This document shows positions 1-5,961 of a stretch of DNA of 6,001 bases, piece after piece; the first letter of the stretch is position 1, and each line of letters opens with the position of its first letter. The notes below the pieces were generated by a model that saw nothing but the letters and a program-made list of their open reading frames with translations, was not told the origin of the DNA and did no database searches. The position numbers and the translations under genes are program-made. This DNA is from Streptomyces lilacinus. GTDB taxonomy: Bacteria > Actinomycetota > Actinomycetes > Streptomycetales > Streptomycetaceae. Location: positions 3,906-9,906 of the forward strand of contig KL569408.1 of the NCBI GenBank assembly GCA_000715685.1. The letters run 5' to 3'.

Positions 1-1954
1 CGCCGAGACGATGCTCGGCGACACCGCCGTGGCCGTCCACCCCGAGGACGAGCGCTACAAGCACCTCGTCGGCACCGAGATCGAGCTGCCGCTGACCGGC
101 CGCCGCATCCCGGTCGTCGCCGACGAGCACGTCGACCCCGAGTTCGGCACGGGTGCCGTCAAGGTCACCCCGGCCCACGACCCGAACGACTTCGAGATCG
201 GCCGCCGCCACGACCTCCCGTCGCTCACCGTCCTGGACGAGCACGGCGTGATCACCGTCCACGGCCCCTTCCTCGGCCTGGACCGCTTCGAGGCCCGCTC
301 CGCGATCGTCGGCGCCCTGCGCGCCGAGGGCCGCATCGTCGCCGAGAAGCGCCCGTACACCCACTCCGTCGGCCACTGCTCGCGCTGCAAGACGACGCTC
401 GAGCCGCGCCAGTCCATGCAGTGGTGGGTCAAGACCGGCCCGCTGGCCAAGGCCGCCGCCGACGCCGTCCGCGATGGCAAGGTCAAGATCCACCCGCAGG
501 AGATGGAGAAGCGGTACTTCGACTGGGTGGACAACCTCCACGACTGGTGCATCTCGCGTCAGCTGTGGTGGGGCCACCGCATCCCGGTCTGGTACGGCCC
601 CGACGGCGAGATGGTCTGCGTCGGCCCGGACGAGCAGCCGCCGACCGGCGAGGGCTGGCACCAGGAGACCGACGTCCTCGACACCTGGTTCTCCTCCGGC
701 CTGTGGCCGTTCTCCACGCTCGGCTGGCCCGAGAAGACCGAGAGCCTCGAGAAGTTCTACCCGAACTCCGTCCTCGTCACCGGCTACGACATCCTCTTCT
801 TCTGGGTCGTCCGGATGATGATGTTCGGCCTGTACGCGATGGACGGCACCCCGCCGTTCCACACCATCGCCCTGCACGGCATGGTCCGCGACCAGTTCGG
901 CAAGAAGATGTCGAAGTCCTTCGGCAACGCGGTCAACCCGCTCGACTGGATGGACAAGTACGGCTCCGACGCCGTCCGCTTCACCCTCGCGCGCGGTGCC
1001 AACCCCGGCGTGGACGTGCCGATCGGCGAGGACTGGGTCCAGGGCTCGCGGAACTTCGCCAACAAGATCTGGAACGCCACGCGCTTCGCGATGATGAACG
1101 GCGCGACGGTCGAGGGCGACCTGCCGCCGGTGGAGCAGCTGTCGGCCACCGACCGCTGGATCCTCTCGCGGCTCAACGCCACGGTGGCCGAGGTCGACGC
1201 CCTCTACGACGACTACCAGTTCGCCAAGCTGTCCGACGCCCTCTTCCACTTCGCGTGGGACGAGGTCTTCGACTGGTACGTCGAGCTGTCCAAGACCACC
1301 TTCATGGGCGGCGGCGAGCCGGCCAAGGTCTCGGCGCGTGTCCTGGGCGAGGTCCTCGACGTCACGCTCAAGCTGCTGCACCCGGTCGTCCCCTTCGTCA
1401 CCGAGACGCTGTGGACGGCGCTGACGGGCAAGGAGTCGGTCGTCGTCGCCGACTGGCCCAAGGACAGCGGCTTCCGCGACGCCGAGGCCGAGCGGGAGAT
1501 CGAGAACCTCCAGCAGGTCATCACCGAGGTCCGCCGCTTCCGCGCCGACCAGGGCCTCCAGCCCGGCCAGCGCGTCCCGGCGAAGCTGGACCTGTCCGGC
1601 ACCTCGCTGGCCGCCCACGAGGGCGCCATCCGTCAGCTGCTGCGCCTGCAGCCCGCCGAGGACGGCTTCCAGGCCACCGCGACCCTGCCGGTCGCCGGTG
1701 CCACGGTCGCCCTCGACCTGTCCGGCACGATCGACGTCGAGGCCGAGCGCAAGCGCCTGGCCAAGGCGCTGGCCGCGGCCGAGAAGGACAAGGCGCAGTG
1801 CACGGCCAAGCTCGGCAACGAGGCGTTCCTCGCCAAGGCCGCCGAGGCGGCCGTGGAGAAGATCCGCACGCGCCTGACGAAGGCCGAGGGCGACATCGAG
1901 CGGATCACCGCTCAGTTGGCCGCCCTGCCTGGAGATAACGCGTCCAAGGCCTAG
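1..1954 (+). CDS. valS: Valyl-tRNA synthetase, 5'-truncated by window edge
   Basis: Cytoplasmic class I aminoacyl-tRNA synthetase that charges tRNA-Val with valine and edits mischarged threonine. The frame is already open at base 2, so the Met at base 11 is internal; the N-terminal part with the HIGH motif lies outside the window. About 650 residues are visible, of roughly 870-880 expected for actinomycetes. Counting from the Met at 11: the end of the CP1 editing domain with GDTAVAV (3-9) and GTGAVKVTPAHDPND (46-60); a HCSRC Cys pair (122-126); the catalytic core resumes with CISRQLWWGHRIP (180-192) and DTWFSSG; KMSKS is intact at 299-303 (bases 905-919); then the anticodon-binding helical domain. 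A Lys/Glu/Ala-rich C-terminal coiled coil (about 576-640) is typical of ValRS. The gene ends with TAG and overlaps the convergent membrane gene by 50 bp. Identification is near certain. Confidence 0.98.
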   Translation, partial: AETMLGDTAVAVHPEDERYKHLVGTEIELPLTGRRIPVVADEHVDPEFGTGAVKVTPAHDPNDFEIGRRHDLPSLTVLDEHGVITVHGPFLGLDRFEARSAIVGALRAEGRIVAEKRPYTHSVGHCSRCKTTLEPRQSMQWWVKTGPLAKAAADAVRDGKVKIHPQEMEKRYFDWVDNLHDWCISRQLWWGHRIPVWYGPDGEMVCVGPDEQPPTGEGWHQETDVLDTWFSSGLWPFSTLGWPEKTESLEKFYPNSVLVTGYDILFFWVVRMMMFGLYAMDGTPPFHTIALHGMVRDQFGKKMSKSFGNAVNPLDWMDKYGSDAVRFTLARGANPGVDVPIGEDWVQGSRNFANKIWNATRFAMMNGATVEGDLPPVEQLSATDRWILSRLNATVAEVDALYDDYQFAKLSDALFHFAWDEVFDWYVELSKTTFMGGGEPAKVSARVLGEVLDVTLKLLHPVVPFVTETLWTALTGKESVVVADWPKDSGFRDAEAEREIENLQQVITEVRRFRADQGLQPGQRVPAKLDLSGTSLAAHEGAIRQLLRLQPAEDGFQATATLPVAGATVALDLSGTIDVEAERKRLAKALAAAEKDKAQCTAKLGNEAFLAKAAEAAVEKIRTRLTKAEGDIERITAQLAALPGDNASKA

Positions 1955-3131
1955 TACGACCCGGGTCCCACATGGGACCCCACGGCCCCTCCACAGGCCC
2001 CTCTTCCACCCGGTCGAGGGGCCTGTGCTGATTCCGCTCCCGGCGGTCGCGCACCGGCGCGAGGAGCACGTACGCCGTCGACACGGCCACGAAGCCGAGC
2101 CGGATCAGGCCCTTGGCCGACTCGTCGGGGACGACGAACACGCTCCCGTACAGCACGATCAGCGCGATCCAGCTCCACCACGGCACCAGGCGCCGCTGCC
2201 CGCACACGTCCCACAGCAGCGTGCCGAGCAGCACGGAGGCCGTGTAGTACGTGTAGACGCTGGGGTCGAGGACGATCCGGGCGTTGGCGCCCAGCAGGAC
2301 GACCGCCGCCCAGCGGCCGCGCCAGACGGCGATGGTGCCGAGGGCGAGGCCGAGGGCGGCCTGGGCGGGGCGGGCCCAGTTCGGGGTCTCGGGGGTGTTG
2401 CCGCCCAGCCAGCGCAGGGCGGACGCCGGGTTGTTGGGGATGGTGAACTTCGCCGCGGCGAAGGAGTGCGGGTCGACGACGAAGAACGGCAGCCAGGCCG
2501 CGGCCACCAGGCCCACGCACCACAGGCCCGCGCGCAACCAGCGCTCCTTCGGCAGGGCGAGGAGCAGCGGCAGGAAGGCCAGCGCCGTGGGCTTGGAGTT
2601 CAGGGCGAGGGCCATGCAGATGCCGGTCGCGGCGGCGTCGCAGCGCGTCAGGTAGCGGACGGCGAGCGCGGTGAAGAACAGCGCGAGGACGTCGTCGAGG
2701 TGGGCGAAGCGGACCGAGACCTCGATCCACATGGGGATGAAGGCCAGGCCCGCGATCAGGACGCGCTGCCGCAGCCGCTGGTGGTTGGTGCCGGTGCCGA
2801 GGAAGTGGCGGGCGGCGCTGCGGCCGGCGAGGACGAGGATCACCAGGCCCAGGCCGGACATGAGGGCCTCGGCCATGACCTGCCCGACGGCGGCCGGGAA
2901 GGGGTTGAAGAGACCGGCCACGAGGAAGCTGACGGGGCCCATCTGGAGCTCGGGGTGGCGGGCGTAGAGGTTCAGCCCGCCGTCGCCCGACGAGCCGTAG
3001 ATCAGCTCGCCGCCGGTGCGCAGGTAGTGCCACGAGAAGCCGCCGCTGGGCTCGACGATGACGAACCAGAGCACCGCCCATGCGGTGAGCAGCAGCAAGT
3101 GGGTCCGATTGCTGAGTTGTGGGGTGCGCAC
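1905..3131 (-). CDS. Polytopic membrane protein, GT-C glycosyltransferase-like
   Basis: Integral membrane protein with roughly 8-11 hydrophobic segments. Numbering from the upstream ATG at 3215, they begin at about residue 38 (HLLLLTAWAVLWFVIV) and end near 387. The pattern resembles GT-C fold glycosyltransferases that use polyprenyl-phosphate sugars: an early extracytoplasmic stretch with acidic and aromatic residues (56-92), RFAHLDDVLALFF at 169-181, and LALNSKPTALAFLPLLL at 203-219, like the 'HxDD...KPT' region of such enzymes. No named family is certain. I prefer the GTG at 3131: it has GGAG four bases upstream, and the 27 codons between the ATG at 3215 and this GTG contain 11 ending in A or T, unlike the body of the gene. 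The ATG at 3215 (436 aa) remains possible. The last ~49 residues are hydrophilic, run through the terminator hairpins and overlap valS by 50 bp. The gene lies downstream of the GT2, probably in the same polysaccharide operon. Confidence 0.8.
   Translation of the reverse strand: MRTPQLSNRTHLLLLTAWAVLWFVIVEPSGGFSWHYLRTGGELIYGSSGDGGLNLYARHPELQMGPVSFLVAGLFNPFPAAVGQVMAEALMSGLGLVILVLAGRSAARHFLGTGTNHQRLRQRVLIAGLAFIPMWIEVSVRFAHLDDVLALFFTALAVRYLTRCDAAATGICMALALNSKPTALAFLPLLLALPKERWLRAGLWCVGLVAAAWLPFFVVDPHSFAAAKFTIPNNPASALRWLGGNTPETPNWARPAQAALGLALGTIAVWRGRWAAVVLLGANARIVLDPSVYTYYTASVLLGTLLWDVCGQRRLVPWWSWIALIVLYGSVFVVPDESAKGLIRLGFVAVSTAYVLLAPVRDRRERNQHRPLDRVEEGPVEGPWGPMWDPGRTRPWTRYLQAGRPTER
1963..1980. 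terminator. Stem-loop just after valS stop
   Basis: A perfect 7-bp stem, GGGTCCC / GGGACCC, closes a 4-base ACAT loop and begins 8 bases after the valS stop. There is no following T-run, which is common for actinomycete terminators. It works as a hairpin on both strands and lies inside the C-terminal coding tail of the convergent gene. It is probably the first half of a tandem terminator with the stem at 1992-2027. Confidence 0.6.
1992..2027. terminator. Strong 12-bp stem-loop, bidirectional terminator
   Basis: A perfect 12-bp GC-rich stem, CACAGGCCCCTC (1992-2003) and its complement (2016-2027), encloses a 12-base loop. It stands 37 bases after the valS stop, between convergent genes, and is the strongest hairpin I found in the window. 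No U-tract follows on either strand. It most likely stops transcription from both directions, although it lies within the reading frame of the - strand gene, in its hydrophilic tail. Confidence 0.75.
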
Positions 3132-3148
3132 AACGCTCCGTTCCGCCA

Positions 3149-3163
3149 CCGGAACCGTTCCGG
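3149..3163. promoter_or_regulatory. Palindrome upstream of membrane gene, possible operator
   Basis: CCGGAAC-C-GTTCCGG is a perfect 7+7 palindrome around one central base. The core CGTTCCG recurs at 3139-3145 and, inverted, at 3190-3196, giving three related sites within 60 bp. If translation starts at 3131, all lie in the noncoding leader of the membrane gene; if it starts at 3215, they are coding. Operator function is inference; I cannot name a regulator. Confidence 0.3.
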
Positions 3164-3215
3164 CATGGATATCACCGGCGGTCAGATGGCGGAACGAAGA
3201 GGAAAGTTGCTCCAT

Positions 3216-3233
3216 CGCTCACTTCTGTGAGCG
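3216..3233 (-). promoter_or_regulatory. Stem-loop between GT2 gene and membrane gene
   Basis: CGCTCAC / GTGAGCG forms a perfect 7-bp stem with a 4-base loop. It starts 16 bases after the GT2 stop codon and abuts the ATG at 3215. On the - strand its loop (AGAA) and adjoining bases hold the only Shine-Dalgarno-like sequence for that ATG, so the ATG would be occluded. This fits either an intercistronic attenuator or processing hairpin, or evidence against the ATG as the start. Confidence 0.35.
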
Positions 3234-3249
3234 AACTCATGACGAGGAA

Positions 3250-3633
3250 TCAGGCCTCGATGGCCACCGGCCCGCTCTCGACGCTCTCGGCGTTGCGGCG
3301 GGTCTTCGCCCAGCCGTTGCGGCCGCGCAGCATCCGGACGAAGCCGCGGGCGGAGGCCGGGAAGAGGTGGTACGCGTACAGCCACAGCGCCAGCCCCCAC
3401 AGCAGGGCGGTCAGCGGCGAGCGGTCCGACGCCCGGTCCCGGCGGTAGACCGGGCCCCACAGCACGAACGGCAGGACGGACACGGCGGCCAGGACGAGCA
3501 CCAGCGGCCACAGCGCCAGCATGCCGCCGAACGCCTCGCCCGCGCCGTCCTCGGCGACGGCCAGGCCGAGGAGGACGAACATGACCGCGCACAGGGCGAG
3601 GGTGACCAGGTGGGCGACCGGCTGGAGGAAGGT
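3250..3633 (-). CDS. GT2 glycosyltransferase, C-terminal membrane part (split gene)
   Basis: This is the 3' end of the glycosyltransferase gene whose 5' part is at 3667-4607. The adapter sequence at 3634-3666 separates the halves and puts them in different frames. It encodes 127 residues beginning TFLQPVAHLV and ending with a TGA at 3252-3250. Three hydrophobic segments are visible (FLQPVAHLVTLALCAVMFVLLGLAV, MLALWPLVLVLAAVSVLPFVLWG, LTALLWGLALWLYAYHLF), followed by a basic cytoplasmic tail with GRNGWAKTRRNAE. A W-x-KT-R motif after the last membrane helix is common in processive PgaC/NodC-like family-2 transferases. These helices would form the C-terminal part of the polymer channel. There is no start codon of its own that I would defend: it is a fragment of one gene, not a separate one. 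The downstream membrane gene follows after 34-118 bp depending on its start. Confidence 0.85.
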   Translation of the reverse strand, partial: TFLQPVAHLVTLALCAVMFVLLGLAVAEDGAGEAFGGMLALWPLVLVLAAVSVLPFVLWGPVYRRDRASDRSPLTALLWGLALWLYAYHLFPASARGFVRMLRGRNGWAKTRRNAESVESGPVAIEA

Positions 3634-3666
3634 CTGTCTCTTATACACATTGTGTATAAGAGACAG
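3634..3666. other. Nextera/Tn5 mosaic-end adapter inverted repeat, assembly artefact
   Basis: The 33 bases are two copies of the Tn5 mosaic end in inverted orientation: the first 17 bases of CTGTCTCTTATACACATCT joined directly to the last 16 of AGATGTGTATAAGAGACAG. This gives a perfect 16+1+16 palindrome. In translation it yields the tell-tale peptides CLLYTMCIRDR and SLIHNVYKRQ, familiar as Nextera adapter contamination in protein databases. Nothing lies between the two ends, the AT content contrasts with the flanks, and the 9-bp flanks (gaggaaggt and gagacgatg) are not a target duplication. It is therefore an untrimmed adapter joining two contig ends, not a natural element. Confidence 0.95.
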
Positions 3667-4607
3667 GAGACGATGCGCGGGGCGTAGCGGACGCACTGCA
3701 GGTTGCCCTGGGCCCAGCGGGTGCGCTGCGTCAGGAACCGGCGGCCGTGCGGCAGGCCCTCCTGGGAGACCCAGGTGTCGGCTATGTGGGCTATGCGGTC
3801 CCCGGCCAGGATCATGTGCAGGCCCAGCTCGTAGTCCTCCAGCAGCGCGCCGCGCTGCCAGGGGCGGCGCTCGGCGGCCGCGATGCGGTCCAGGGAGGCG
3901 AGCCGGGTGAACTGGCCGTTGCCGCCGAGGCCGACGGAGCCGGTGCGGCCGCGGAGCAGCTGCATGCCGGCGTTGGAGACGGAGAACTCCATGTCCTGCA
4001 TGCGGACGAGGAGGCGGGCGAAGGCGTTGCGGACCCGGCCGCGGTCCTCGCCGAGCGGGTACGGGTCGTCGGTGTTGCGCATCCGGACGCTGACCTGGAC
4101 GCCGCCGGTCCCGGGGTCGCCGAAGCCCTGGGGGCCGCTGACGCGGGCGAGGGCGTCCGGGGCGAGCTGGCCGTCGGCGTCGACGACGCAGACGACGACG
4201 CGCTCGCGGTCGACGTCCTTCGACAGGAACTCGTTCAGCTCGTCGTACGCGGCGTTGAGCGCGGCGCCCTTGCCCTGGCGGGCGTGGGGGCGGTGCCGGC
4301 GTACGAGGTGCACGCGCCGGTCCTCGTCCGCGAGCTCGGCGACGATGGCGCCGGTGCGGTCGTCGCTGTCGTCGTCGATCACCCACACGTGGGCGGCGGG
4401 GTGGTCGGCGCGGAGGCGACCGACGGTCGTGCCGACGACGGCCTCCTCGTCGCGGCAGGGGACGAAGAAGTGCCACTCGAAGGCGGCGGGGTCGCCGTTC
4501 TCGGCCTCCGGGCGGCGCAGGTACGCGTGGCGGGCGCCGGCCCAGTAGAGGAGGAAGCAGAGGAGGAGGAAGAAGGGGAAGGCGAGGAGGAAGGGGTTGG
4601 AGAACAT
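3667..4607 (-). CDS. Processive GT2 glycosyltransferase, N-terminal catalytic part (split gene)
   Basis: Membrane family-2 glycosyltransferase transferring sugar from a nucleotide-sugar, probably to make a surface polysaccharide. The 313 visible residues hold one N-terminal membrane helix (4-24) and a GT-A domain: FVPCRDEE (48-55), DDDSDDRTG (78-86, nucleotide binding), GKGAALN (112-118), DADG (143-146, metal-binding DxD type), GGNGQF (228-233), LLEDYELG (255-262, catalytic acid region) and QRTRW (294-298, the QxxRW motif of processive synthases). All key motifs are intact, so the enzyme is likely functional. The frame then enters the adapter at 3666; the true continuation is the fragment at 3250-3633. 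The ATG at 4607 is the only plausible start; its ribosome site is weak (GGACGGG, about 10 bases upstream). It lies 68 bp after wecB on the same strand, suggesting co-transcription. There is no PilZ or hydrolase domain, so cellulose synthase is unlikely. Polymer identity is unknown. Confidence 0.92.
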
Positions 4608-4611
4608 GAAG

Positions 4612-4631
4612 AAACGGCCCGTCCGGCGTTT
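4612..4631 (-). promoter_or_regulatory. Imperfect stem-loop before GT2 start
   Basis: AAACG and CGTTT arms plus an inner CC/GG pair form a 7-bp stem with one bulged G and a 5-base loop, ending 4 bases upstream of the GT2 ATG. The only Shine-Dalgarno-like bases (GGACGGG) fall inside it. It could limit GT2 translation relative to wecB; this is inference from an imperfect hairpin in GC-rich DNA. Confidence 0.25.
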
Positions 4632-4675
4632 GAAGTCAAAGTGAGGACAAAAGGGGGAGAGGAGAGAGGAGCCCT

Positions 4676-5803
4676 CTACGCCGCGGCGGCCAGTTCCGCC
4701 GGGGCCGCGATCGTGGCCAGGAGGTTGACGATGCGCTCCGACGCCAGGCCGTCGCCGAAGGGGCTCGGCAGGGAGGCGAGGCGGGCCAGGCCCGTCGCCC
4801 CCTCCGCGAGGCGGCGGCGCGCCGCGTGCCCGATCTCCGGGCCCGGCTCGACGAGGTCGGCGAAGTCCGCCATGGCCTCCGGCCGCTCCGTGGAGCGCCG
4901 CACCACGACGAGCGGCCGCCCGAGGACGGTGCACTCCTCCTGGATGCCGCCGGAGTCCGACACCAGCAGCGCCGCGTGGCGCGCGAGGGCCAGGAACTCG
5001 GAGTAGCCGAGCGGCGCCGTCACCGTCAGCGGGGCCAGCAGGCCGGTGAGGCCCGCCGCCTCGACGCGCGCCCGGGTGCGCGGGTGCAGCGGCAGCACGA
5101 CCGGCCGGTCGGCGGCGGCGAGGGCGCCCAGCTCGGTGAGGATCGCCCGCAGGGCCTCGGCGGAGTCGGTGTTCTCGGGCCGGTGCACGGTGGCGAGGAC
5201 GTAGCCGTCGGCGGCCAGGCCGTGCCGGGCCAGCAGCGCGGCGCGCTCGTCGGCGCCGGGCAGCTGGTTGCGGACGGCCTCGACGACGGTGTTGCCGGTG
5301 ACGGCGACGCGGGCGTCGTCGACGCCCTCGGCGAGCAGGTTGGCGCGGTTGTCCTCGGTGGCGGCGCACAGCACGTCGGCGATGCGGTCGATCAGGACGC
5401 GGTTGTGCTCCTCCGGCATGTCGCGGTCGTGGCTGCGCAGGCCGGCCTCGACGTGCAGGAGGGGGATGCCGCGGGCGTTGGCGGCCAGCGCGCCGGCCAG
5501 GGCGGCGTTGGTGTCGCCCTGGACGACGACGGCCAGCGGCGGCTCGGCGGTGAAGAGCGCGTCGAGCTGGGCGAGGGCGGCCGAGATCTGCACCGCGCGC
5601 GGCCGCCCGCCGACACCGGTGAGGAAGGTCGGCTCGGGCAGCCCCAGCTCGGTCAGGAAGCGGCCGGAGAGCTCCTCGTCGTAGTGCTGCCCGGTGTGCA
5701 CGAGGTGCGCGGCGGGGCCCAGGAGGCGCACGAGATCGGTGAGCTTGACGAGCTCGGGGCGGGTGCCGAGGACGACGGCGACGCTGCGGCGAGGCAGGGA
5801 CAT
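4676..5803 (-). CDS. wecB: UDP-N-acetylglucosamine 2-epimerase, non-hydrolysing
   Basis: Cytosolic enzyme interconverting UDP-GlcNAc and UDP-ManNAc, the ManNAc donor for surface polymers. At 375 residues it has the normal family length and a two-domain GT-B-like fold. Family motifs in order: GTRPE (13-17), HTGQHYDEEL (36-45), QGDTNA (95-100), HVEAGLRS (117-124), PEEHNR (130-135), HRPEN (207-211), HPR (240-242), SDSGGIQEE (282-290) and STERPEA (304-310). By motif alignment these include the Asp, Glu and His residues implicated in catalysis in E. coli WecB. The usual GTRPEAIKMAP is here GTRPELVKLTD, a mild variant. The ATG at 5803 is supported by AGGAG with 7 bases of spacing. It is the first gene of the - strand group, 68 bp before the GT2. 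No UDP-ManNAc dehydrogenase is adjacent within the window, so ManNAc rather than ManNAcA is the likelier sugar. The alternative symbol mnaA would be equally valid. Confidence 0.95.
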   Translation of the reverse strand: MSLPRRSVAVVLGTRPELVKLTDLVRLLGPAAHLVHTGQHYDEELSGRFLTELGLPEPTFLTGVGGRPRAVQISAALAQLDALFTAEPPLAVVVQGDTNAALAGALAANARGIPLLHVEAGLRSHDRDMPEEHNRVLIDRIADVLCAATEDNRANLLAEGVDDARVAVTGNTVVEAVRNQLPGADERAALLARHGLAADGYVLATVHRPENTDSAEALRAILTELGALAAADRPVVLPLHPRTRARVEAAGLTGLLAPLTVTAPLGYSEFLALARHAALLVSDSGGIQEECTVLGRPLVVVRRSTERPEAMADFADLVEPGPEIGHAARRRLAEGATGLARLASLPSPFGDGLASERIVNLLATIAAPAELAAAA

Positions 5804-5808
5804 GGGCT

Positions 5809-5815
5809 CTCTCCT
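5809..5815 (-). promoter_or_regulatory. Ribosome binding site of wecB
   Basis: AGGAGAG on the - strand, with the AGGAG core 7 bases from the ATG at 5803. It is the best Shine-Dalgarno sequence in the window and fixes the wecB start. Confidence 0.8.
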
Positions 5816-5857
5816 GGGGCTGGCTGGGCGATGACAGCACCAGAGAGTGGGCGGTGT

Positions 5858-5883
5858 GGGTTGCGGGGGTGGATGGGGGTGGG
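5858..5883 (+). other. G-rich run fitting a G-quadruplex pattern
   Basis: Four G-runs of at least three (GGG, GGGGG, GGGGG, GGG) are separated by 4, 5 and 1 bases in the wecB leader. The G-rich strand is the template strand for wecB. Such patterns arise often by chance in GC-rich genomes, so only the sequence pattern is claimed. Confidence 0.35.
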
Positions 5884-5920
5884 TTGTCGGACGGTTGCGG
5901 ATCGCTGCGGCGGGGGGAGG

Positions 5921-5937
5921 CGGGACCTTTGGTCCCG
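5921..5937. promoter_or_regulatory. Palindrome GGGACC-TTT-GGTCCC upstream of wecB
   Basis: A perfect 7-bp inverted repeat (CGGGACC / GGTCCCG) around a TTT centre, 118 bp upstream of the wecB start. It resembles the GGGAC-N-GTCCC operators of DosR/DevR-type NarL-family response regulators, known in mycobacteria with consensus TTSGGGACTWWAGTCCCSAA, but has one extra central base. It may equally be a terminator hairpin of a gene outside the window, since a second stem follows. Confidence 0.4.
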
Positions 5938-5945
5938 GGGCGGCG

Positions 5946-5961
5946 CGGGCCGTTCGGCCCG
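5946..5961. promoter_or_regulatory. Second GGGNCC-type palindrome upstream of wecB
   Basis: CGGGCCG-TT-CGGCCCG, a perfect 7-bp inverted repeat with a 2-base centre. The GGGNC...GNCCC layout matches the neighbouring palindrome, with starts 25 bp apart. Two related sites at this spacing suggest paired operator binding, or a tandem terminator of an upstream gene; the sequence alone cannot decide. Confidence 0.35.

Noticed and set aside
421..1938. A 505-codon open frame on the + strand overlapping valS
   Set aside because: It lies in another frame of valS, is Arg/Pro/Gly-rich with no domain, and is a typical high-GC shadow frame.
1951..3230. Long alternative frames on both strands over the membrane gene
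   Set aside because: They are Arg/Pro- or Glu/Val/Gly-rich low-complexity translations with no recognisable motif; the - strand GT-C-like frame has coherent membrane segments and strong codon bias.
3172..3240. A 22-codon ORF on the - strand just after the GT2 stop, as a leader peptide
   Set aside because: It has no ribosome site, mixed third positions, and no run of a regulatory amino acid.
3634..3666. A natural Tn5-like insertion, MITE or transposon-mutant scar
   Set aside because: There is no internal DNA between the two mosaic ends, no 9-bp target duplication, and the sequence equals the engineered Nextera adapter arms; an artefact explains everything.
4545..4605. Purine-rich tract on the + strand as a structural or triplex element
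   Set aside because: It is explained by CTC/TTC codons for Leu and Phe in the N-terminal membrane helix of the GT2.
3250..4607. GT2 as a true decayed pseudogene
   Set aside because: The only lesion is the adapter join; all catalytic motifs and C-terminal helices are intact on either side.
3747..5006. A 419-codon + strand frame opposite GT2 and wecB
   Set aside because: It crosses two well-supported genes on the other strand and has an Ala/Val/Gly/Glu-rich composition typical of antisense shadows.
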